A DNA stretch of 11,064 nucleotides from Sulfuricellaceae bacterium. GTDB lineage: Bacteria; Pseudomonadota; Gammaproteobacteria; Burkholderiales; UBA9220. Positions 6,228 through 11,064 of the stretch are shown here, piece after piece; position 1 is the first letter of the stretch; each line of letters begins with the position of its first letter. Under the pieces are notes generated by a model. It was not told where the DNA came from. It was given only the letters and a program-made list of their open reading frames with translations, and ran no database searches. The translations under genes were made by a program, and so were the position numbers. Location: the NCBI GenBank assembly GCA_019911985.1, contig JAIOJO010000245.1, positions 1-11,064 on the forward strand. Reading direction: 5' to 3'.

Positions 6228-7421
6228 TTAGGCCAAGAACATTTGCAGCAGGTCATTGAGAAAATCGCGCCCTTTTTCCGTTGGGCGAATTTGCTGCTCG
6301 TCCTGCGCCAACAAACCGCGCGCCTGCGCTTGCCGCAAAATCGGCGCCACCGTCTCCAGCGCCAAACCGGTGCGGGCCTCGAACAAGGGAGGCGAAAAAC
6401 CGTCCGTCAAGCGCAGCGCATTCATCATGAACTCGAAAGGAAGATCGGCGGCAGTCAACACCCGCTCATCCCGCACCGCCTGACCTTGCCGGGCTTGCGC
6501 CACATACTGCGAGGGCTGGCGGAAACGTTCCTGACGGACAATGCGCCCCGGCAAACTGATTTTGCTGTGGGCGCCCGCGCCGATGCCCAGGTAATCGCCG
6601 AAATTCCAGTAGTTCAAATTATGCAGGCAACGCCGCCCGGTGCTCGCGTAAGCCGATATCTCGTAGCGCCGGTAGCCGCCTTCGGCGAGCCGCTCGGCCA
6701 CGGCCTGCTGCATGTCCGCCGCCAAATCGGCGTCCGGCAGGGACGGCGGCGAGCGATGGAAGCGAGTGCCCGGCTCCAAGGTCAATTGGTAGGCGGAAAT
6801 GTGCTGCGGAGCGAAAGCGATGGCCTCGCTCATATCCTGCAGCGTCTCGGCTAAAGTCTGTTCCGGCAAGGCGAACATCAAGTCGAGATTGATATTGTCG
6901 AAATGGCGCCTCGCGCATTCCACCGCGGCCCGCGCCTGGCGGTCGTCGTGAATCCGGCCCAAGGCCTGCAGATGATGCGGATTGAAGCTCTGAATGCCGA
7001 TGGACAGGCGATTCACGCCGGCGGCACGGAATGCGGAGAACTTATCCGCCTCGAACGTGCCGGGGTTGGCTTCCAAGGTAATTTCCGCATCGGCCACAAG
7101 CGGCAGCCGCGCCCGCACGCCGCCGAGGATATCGTCCAGCGCGCGTTCCGACAGCAGGCTGGGCGTGCCTCCGCCGAAGAATATCGAGCTTAGCTTACGC
7201 CCCCACACCAAGGGCAGCGCCTGTTCCAAGTCGGCGAGCAAGGCCGCCGTATACTCGGCCTCCGGCACCTCGCCCCGCGCTTCATGGGAATTAAAGTCGC
7301 AATAGGGGCATTTTTTGACGCACCAAGGGATATGGATGTAGAGAGAAAGCGGTAAGGGGCGATGCGTAAGGGGTGACGGGAAAGGTTTATCACTAGCAGT
7401 TTCCCATTCCTCATTCCTCAT
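6228..7421 (-). CDS. hemW: Radical SAM family haem chaperone HemW
   Basis: HemW (formerly called HemN-like or YggW) binds haem and a [4Fe-4S] cluster with S-adenosylmethionine and is thought to deliver haem to respiratory proteins; it is not a true coproporphyrinogen dehydrogenase. The radical SAM motif CVKKCPYC is at residues 34-41 (C34, C38, C41), followed by the GGGTPS motif at 83-88, GIQSFN and the typical C-terminal domain (NALRLTDGF, RPTEKGRDFLNDLL). Family homology begins only near residue 24 (LPLSLYIHIPWC). The first ~23 residues are encoded by a heptamer-repeat element and are probably not conserved. The ATG at 7421 is the only ATG of the repeat that is in the hemW frame. It lies 10 bases after the rdgB stop, so the two are co-transcribed. 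The stop TAA sits directly before a bidirectional terminator. Confidence 0.93.
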   Translation of the reverse strand: MRNEEWETASDKPFPSPLTHRPLPLSLYIHIPWCVKKCPYCDFNSHEARGEVPEAEYTAALLADLEQALPLVWGRKLSSIFFGGGTPSLLSERALDDILGGVRARLPLVADAEITLEANPGTFEADKFSAFRAAGVNRLSIGIQSFNPHHLQALGRIHDDRQARAAVECARRHFDNINLDLMFALPEQTLAETLQDMSEAIAFAPQHISAYQLTLEPGTRFHRSPPSLPDADLAADMQQAVAERLAEGGYRRYEISAYASTGRRCLHNLNYWNFGDYLGIGAGAHSKISLPGRIVRQERFRQPSQYVAQARQGQAVRDERVLTAADLPFEFMMNALRLTDGFSPPLFEARTGLALETVAPILRQAQARGLLAQDEQQIRPTEKGRDFLNDLLQMFLA

Positions 7422-7438
7422 TCCTCATTCCTCATTCC
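7351..7438. repeat. Heptamer-repeat element across the rdgB/hemW junction
   Basis: At 7405-7438 the plus strand carries four exact CATTCCT heptamers and a fifth partial copy. At 7352-7373 a second, degenerate set shows GTAAGGGG twice, 14 bases (two heptads) apart. In minus-strand sense the two sets are purine-rich (GGAATGA) and pyrimidine-rich (CCCCTTA), so the element can fold on itself; GGGAAA and TTTCCC (7378-7383 and 7399-7404 region) form an inner stem. This resembles the short heptamer-repeat elements found between genes in some bacteria. The element contains the rdgB TGA, several AGGA ribosome-site copies and five ATGs on the minus strand. Confidence 0.75.
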
Positions 7439-8016
7439 CCCAGTTTTTCCACCAGTTGCGCCAGTGCCTTGCCGCGGTGGCTGATCTTGTTCTTCTGCTC
7501 CAGCGAAATTTCCGCCCCGGTCTGCCCCAGTTCAGGAATCAGGAAATAGGGATCGTAACCGAAGCCGCCGCTACCGCGCGGCTGGTCGATGATTTCGCCG
7601 TACATAGCCCCCTCGGCGATGATGGGCTGGGGGTCTTCCGGCCAGCGCACCAGCACGATGACGCAATAATAGTGGGCGCGGCGGTTCGCCTGCCCTTGCA
7701 GCACTTGGATCAGTTTTTCGTTGTTGCGCAGGTCGGATTTCGGCTCCCCGGCGAAACGGGCGGAATAGACGCCGGGCGCGCCGTTCAAGGCATCGACGCA
7801 AATCCCGGAATCGTCCGCCAAGGCGGGCAGGCCGGAATGGGCGGAGGCGTGGCGCGCCTTGGTCAGGCAGTTTTCGATGAAGGTGCAATAAGGCTCTTCC
7901 GCTTCCGGGATATTGAAGGCGGACTGCGGCAGCACTTCGAAATCGAGAGGCGAAAGGATCGCGCCGATTTCACGCAACTTGCCGGGGTTATTGGAAGCGA
8001 TAACGAGTTTTTGCAT
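7432..8016 (-). CDS. rdgB: XTP/dITP diphosphatase (RdgB/HAM1 family)
   Basis: RdgB hydrolyses non-canonical purine nucleoside triphosphates (ITP, dITP, XTP) to monophosphates and pyrophosphate, keeping them out of DNA and RNA. The 194-residue product has normal length. It shows the substrate-binding SNNPGK at residues 8-13, FIENCLTKARHA near 47-57, the metal-site ADDSG at 67-71, GAPGVYSARFAG, GSGGFGYDPYF and the final SHRGKAL. The start ATG at 8016 has only a weak ribosome site (AGGG about 11 bases away). It follows rph after 34 bases without a terminator. Its TGA stop lies within the heptamer repeat that also carries the hemW start. The gene looks intact. Confidence 0.97.
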   Translation of the reverse strand: MQKLVIASNNPGKLREIGAILSPLDFEVLPQSAFNIPEAEEPYCTFIENCLTKARHASAHSGLPALADDSGICVDALNGAPGVYSARFAGEPKSDLRNNEKLIQVLQGQANRRAHYYCVIVLVRWPEDPQPIIAEGAMYGEIIDQPRGSGGFGYDPYFLIPELGQTGAEISLEQKNKISHRGKALAQLVEKLGE

Positions 8017-8050
8017 GTTGTGAGTGCCCTGATTTATTTTGAAAGTGGAT

Positions 8051-8770
8051 TTATCCCTCGGCCAGCGCTTCGTTCTGTAATGCGAACAACTGCCGGATGC
8101 CGTGTTCCGCCAAATCCACCATCGCGTCCATCTGCTCGCGGCTGAAGGGTTCGCCCTCGGCGGTTCCCTGCACCTCCACCAGACCGCCGCCCGCCGTCAT
8201 CACCACGTTCATATCGGTGTCGCAGTCGGAGTCTTCCCGGTAATCCAGATCGAGCACCGGCACGCCCTGAAAAATGCCGACGGAAATCGCCGCCACTTGG
8301 TCGCGCAGCGGCGTGGCGTCCAATATCTGCTTATGCAGCAATAAGGAAACCGCGTCGTGCAGCGCAACATAGGCGCCGGTGATGCTGGCGGTGCGGGTGC
8401 CGCCGTCGGCCTGAATCACATCGCAGTCGATCTGGATGGTGCGTTCGCCGAGTTGAGCCAAATCCACCACCGCGCGCAGGGAGCGCCCGATCAGCCGCTG
8501 GATTTCCTGGGTGCGCCCGGATTGCTTGCCCGATGCCGCCTCGCGCGACATGCGGCTGCCGGTGGAGCGCGGCAGCATGCCGTATTCCGCCGTTACCCAG
8601 CCCTGGCTCTTGCCGCGCAGGAAAGGCGGCACTTTTTCCTCGACGCTGGCGGTGCAGATGACCTGGGTGTCGCCGCATTCGATCAACACCGAGCCTTCGG
8701 CGTGCTTGGTGTAACGGCGGGTGATGCGGATGGAGCGCAACTGGTTCGGGGCACGGCTACTGGGGCGCAT
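8051..8770 (-). CDS. rph: Ribonuclease PH
   Basis: RNase PH is a phosphorolytic 3'-5' exoribonuclease that trims the 3' ends of tRNA precursors and assists rRNA turnover; it forms a ring of six subunits. The product from the ATG at 8770 has 239 residues, the standard length, starting MRPSSRAPNQLRSIRITRRY. It carries family motifs SGRTQEIQRLIGRSLRAVVDL, DCDVIQADGGTRTASITGAY and DSDCDTDMNVVMT, and a complete C-terminus. The frame is open further upstream to 8893, but that arginine-rich extension overlaps the phosphatase gene and matches nothing in the family, so it is rejected. The gene lies 43 bases after the phosphatase gene and 34 before rdgB, a pairing common in proteobacteria. Confidence 0.97.
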   Translation of the reverse strand: MRPSSRAPNQLRSIRITRRYTKHAEGSVLIECGDTQVICTASVEEKVPPFLRGKSQGWVTAEYGMLPRSTGSRMSREAASGKQSGRTQEIQRLIGRSLRAVVDLAQLGERTIQIDCDVIQADGGTRTASITGAYVALHDAVSLLLHKQILDATPLRDQVAAISVGIFQGVPVLDLDYREDSDCDTDMNVVMTAGGGLVEVQGTAEGEPFSREQMDAMVDLAEHGIRQLFALQNEALAEG

Positions 8771-8801
8771 GGCAAGATCTCGTTCGATGGGGATAGCGCT
8801 A

Positions 8802-8807
8802 ATTATA
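8802..8807 (-). promoter_or_regulatory. Perfect -10 box upstream of rph
   Basis: TATAAT, an exact -10 consensus, lies on the minus strand in the 43-base gap between the phosphatase stop and the rph start. Transcription would begin near 8795, about 25 bases before the ATG. No clear -35 box is seen 16-18 bases upstream. It could let rph-rdgB-hemW be expressed apart from the kinase-phosphatase pair. Confidence 0.35.
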
Positions 8808-8813
8808 CGCCGC

Positions 8814-9716
8814 CTACTTCGAATATTTCTTGATGGCGGCCTGGATCTCGCTGATGGCCTGTTCGATATCCTCGTTGCCGAAGGCCGCCGCATCCGCTTG
8901 AAACCCCTGCATCTGCGTACTCACCGCGTTGCGCGACATGACCGCGGTGGAAATCGCCGCAGGGTTGACCGCCTGGCCCTGCTCGCCCCATGCCAAGCCG
9001 ACGCCGCTGAGGTTATCGCTACCCTGGCCGGCGCGGTATTCGGCATGGTTTAGCAATTCCTCGATAGCATGCTGCAGCGGATAGGCTTCCAAGATCGAGG
9101 CAATTTCGTTCACCGCCAGCATGCCCCACAAACCGTCGCTGCAAAGCAGCAATTTATCGCCATCTACCAAGGGCAGGCGCGCGGACAACTCCACATCCGG
9201 CGGGAAATCGCCGCCCAGGCAATTGTAGATTTTGTTGCGTTCGGGATGCGTGTTCATCTGCGCTTCGCTGATGCGCCCCTGGTCGAACAGCATCTGCACC
9301 CGGGAGTGGTCGCGGGTGCGGGTCAGCAGTTTACCGTAGCGGAAAAAATACAGGCGGGAATCGCCGACATGAGCCCAGTACGCCACATCCTGCTGCACCA
9401 CGCACGCCACGCAGGTGGTGCGCGGGTGGTCGCTGAGATGTCGTTCCTTGGCGTAGTTGTCGATGGCTTCGTGGGCGTTTTCCATCGACGCCTTGAGAAA
9501 AGCCAGCGGATCGCGCAAGGTCGGCTGAGCTTGCTTGCGAAAGCTATCGGCGATCAGCTCCACCGCGATTTGCGCCGCCACCTCGCCATGAAAATGTCCG
9601 CCCATGCCGTCGGCCACGACCATCAGCAATGCATCGCGGCTATAGGCATAGGCCACCCTATCCTGGTTGTACTGGCGGCCGCCCTGGCGGCTGGTTTGGT
9701 AGATCGCGAATTTCAT
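8814..9716 (-). CDS. PP2C-family Ser/Thr protein phosphatase
   Basis: This is a Mg/Mn-dependent PP2C (PPM) phosphatase expected to remove phosphate from serine and threonine in proteins. Metal-site motifs are all present: NQD at residues 18-20, ADGMGGH at 35-41, HVGDSRLY at 116-123, SDGLWG at 193-198 and SDNLS at 233-237. The catalytic domain ends near residue 243; a tail of about 55 residues follows (rich in A and Q, ending IQAAIKKYSK), which is not part of the PP2C fold and might contact a partner. No membrane segment is seen, so it is cytoplasmic. Its ATG overlaps the kinase stop as ATGA, a sign of coupled translation; the upstream kinase is its most likely partner and perhaps its substrate. 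It resembles Stp/PppA-type bacterial phosphatases. Confidence 0.93.
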   Translation of the reverse strand: MKFAIYQTSRQGGRQYNQDRVAYAYSRDALLMVVADGMGGHFHGEVAAQIAVELIADSFRKQAQPTLRDPLAFLKASMENAHEAIDNYAKERHLSDHPRTTCVACVVQQDVAYWAHVGDSRLYFFRYGKLLTRTRDHSRVQMLFDQGRISEAQMNTHPERNKIYNCLGGDFPPDVELSARLPLVDGDKLLLCSDGLWGMLAVNEIASILEAYPLQHAIEELLNHAEYRAGQGSDNLSGVGLAWGEQGQAVNPAAISTAVMSRNAVSTQMQGFQADAAAFGNEDIEQAISEIQAAIKKYSK

Positions 9717-10678
9717 GGTTTAGCCTTGGCTTTTAGCCCCACTCGCTGCCCGATCTGGCCCAGCGCCTGCCGGGCCTTGCCGATAAAACCGGGCGTCGCG
9801 GCAGGCGGGTTGAGCAAGGCCTTTTGCAACGCAAACACGCTTTGCGGGCGCTCCAAGTGGTTCAGGCGCAAGCACCAGTCGATGGTTTCCAGCAAGTGAT
9901 CGGAATACAAACCGCGCCAGATTTTTTTCGCCGACACGTACTTGTCCTTGACCATGCGGGCATCGGCGGCCTGCGGCGCCTGCCCCGCCAGGCACGCGAA
10001 GAGGCTGGCGCCGACGCTGTAGACATCGCTCCACGGCCCCAGTTCGTCGTGCCTGTTGTATTGCTCCGGCGCGGCGAAGCCCGGCGTATACATCGGCGTC
10101 AGCATATTCTTCTCGTTCACCAAAGTCTGCCGGGCCGCGCCGAAATCCAGCAGCACCGGCGAGCCGTCGAGCCGGATATAGATATTCGCCGGCTTGATAT
10201 CGAGATGCAGCAATTTGTGGGTATGCACTTCGCGCAAGCCGTTGAGCAACTCGGCAAAAACGCGGCGGATGAAATTATCCGTGATATCCGCTTTCTGGTT
10301 ATGAATCAAATACTGCAGGGTCTTGCCGCGCTCGTAACGCATCACCAGGTAGACGGTGTCGTTGGCGCGGAAGAAATTCGTCACGCGCACCACGTTGGGA
10401 TGGGCGATCTTGGCGAGCGCGCGGCCCTCCTCGAAAAAACACTTCATGCCGTAACGGAAGCCGGCCAGGTTTTCCCCCGACGTCGCCTGCACCACGTCGC
10501 TGCCGGATCGCGTAGCCAGGCTGGCGGGCAAATACTCCTTAATCGCCACCGGCTCGTCGTTCTCGTCGTAGGCGAGGTATACGATACCGAATCCGCCGTG
10601 ACTCAACTGCCGGCCGATACGGTAATTTTGTAGCTGGTATCCCGGCGGCAGCGCCGCCTGGTCGGATAGGATTGCCAT
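9713..10678 (-). CDS. Eukaryotic-like Ser/Thr protein kinase
   Basis: The 321-residue product is a Hanks-type kinase. It has a glycine-rich loop (LSHGGFGIVY, residues 25-34), the ATP-anchoring lysine in VAIKEYLP (K47), the helix-C glutamate in FFEEG (83 or 84), the catalytic loop HLDIKPANIY with D160 and N165, the DFG motif at 178-180 and APEQY at 203-207. The arginine before the catalytic aspartate is replaced by leucine (HLD), so it is a non-RD kinase and may not need activation-loop phosphorylation. No transmembrane or extracellular sensor domain is present; a short basic tail ends the protein. The ribosome site before the ATG at 10678 is weak. It overlaps the phosphatase gene by four bases. 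Target proteins cannot be read from the sequence. Confidence 0.95.
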   Translation of the reverse strand: MAILSDQAALPPGYQLQNYRIGRQLSHGGFGIVYLAYDENDEPVAIKEYLPASLATRSGSDVVQATSGENLAGFRYGMKCFFEEGRALAKIAHPNVVRVTNFFRANDTVYLVMRYERGKTLQYLIHNQKADITDNFIRRVFAELLNGLREVHTHKLLHLDIKPANIYIRLDGSPVLLDFGAARQTLVNEKNMLTPMYTPGFAAPEQYNRHDELGPWSDVYSVGASLFACLAGQAPQAADARMVKDKYVSAKKIWRGLYSDHLLETIDWCLRLNHLERPQSVFALQKALLNPPAATPGFIGKARQALGQIGQRVGLKAKAKP

Positions 10679-10719
10679 TCGCCCGCGTCTCGTGAAATAT
10701 GATATGTTTGTCCGCGCCC

Positions 10720-10748
10720 ATTATTCAGCAGCGCACTGAAGATTGCAA
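10720..10748 (-). promoter_or_regulatory. Candidate sigma-70 promoter for the kinase-phosphatase genes
   Basis: On the minus strand TTGCAA (10743-10748) and AATAAT (10720-10725) are separated by exactly 17 bases; they match the -35 at 4/6 and the -10 at 5/6. Transcription would begin near 10713, about 35 bases before the kinase ATG. It lies in the 95-base gap shared with the divergent yicC gene. Confidence 0.45.
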
Positions 10749-10773
10749 AACCCGTTCGCCGGAGTCCCTTAGC

Positions 10774-11064
10774 ATGAAAACCGCAATATATAGCATGACC
10801 GGCTACGCCGCGGCTTCCCGTGAACTCGGCGCCGGTTCGCTCAACCTGGAACTGCGGTCGGTCAACCACCGCTACCTGGACATCCAGTTCCGCCTCAGCG
10901 ACGAATTCCGGCCCTTGGAAAGCCCGTTGCGGGAAGCCATAGGCAAGAACCTCAGCCGCGGCAAGGTCGACTGCCGCCTCAATTTCACCCCCCACGCCGG
11001 CGGCCAAACCGGGCTTCAGCTCAACGACGCCCTGGTGGCGCAACTCGCGGCGCTCAACGAAACC
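10774..11064 (+). CDS. yicC: YicC/YloC family endoribonuclease (3' end outside window)
   Basis: The first 97 codons are present and the frame runs off the window. The N-terminus MKTAIYSMTGYAAASRE contains the family hallmark SMTGYA, followed by LNLELRSVNHRYLDIQFRL and RPLESPLREAIGKNLSRGKVD, both strongly conserved in YicC_N. YicC proteins are endoribonucleases; the E. coli member takes part in decay of the small RNA RyhB and was long known only as a stationary-phase factor. The ATG at 10774 is supported by GGAG at 10761-10764, nine bases upstream. It is divergent from the kinase; a yicC gene near rph is a recurrent proteobacterial arrangement. Confidence 0.95.
   Translation, partial: MKTAIYSMTGYAAASRELGAGSLNLELRSVNHRYLDIQFRLSDEFRPLESPLREAIGKNLSRGKVDCRLNFTPHAGGQTGLQLNDALVAQLAALNET

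Noticed and set aside
8771..8893. 41-residue N-terminal extension of RNase PH
   Set aside because: It would overlap the phosphatase gene, is arginine/serine-rich and is absent from RNase PH as known; the ATG at 8770 gives the standard 239 residues.
9824..10633. 269-residue plus-strand frame antisense to the kinase
   Set aside because: No motif and no ribosome site; the opposite strand encodes a complete protein kinase.

Overview
The window looks like core chromosome from a GC-rich gammaproteobacterium. The protein families and gene order would suit a methanotroph or methylotroph of the Methylococcales type, but that placement is from memory and only moderately secure. I saw no transposase, phage gene, CRISPR array, rRNA or tRNA. 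Twelve protein genes are supported; two are cut by the window edges.

Layout. (1) 1-1122 (+): C-terminal part of a two-component sensor histidine kinase. (2) 1193-5505 (-): a co-directional run read argD, argF, argG, ppnP, yajQ. It holds three arginine-biosynthesis steps, then a small nucleoside phosphorylase and a YajQ-type nucleotide-binding protein. (3) 5506-5974: a 469-base gap rich in inverted repeats, holding a candidate arg promoter and structured leader on the minus strand and the start signals of a small gene on the plus strand. (4) 5975-6175 (+): a 66-residue YjfB-like putative motility protein, followed by a strong terminator that works in both directions. (5) 6228-10678 (-): a run read Ser/Thr kinase, PP2C phosphatase, rph (RNase PH), rdgB (XTP/dITP pyrophosphatase), hemW (radical SAM haem chaperone). 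(6) 10774 to the end (+): the start of a YicC-family endoribonuclease, divergent from the kinase.

How the genes relate. ArgD, ArgF and ArgG carry the ornithine-to-argininosuccinate part of arginine synthesis. Kinase and phosphatase overlap by ATGA and probably act on shared substrates. YicC, RNase PH and RdgB form a nucleic-acid and nucleotide quality-control neighbourhood.

The most striking observation is that argG carries an in-frame TAG 37 codons before its proper TAA, while the sequence beyond it still reads as a perfect ArgG C-terminus. Other points of interest are a possible switch-like leader before argD, a heptamer-repeat element that supplies the rdgB stop, the hemW ribosome site and the hemW start, and a REP-like palindrome between argF and argG.
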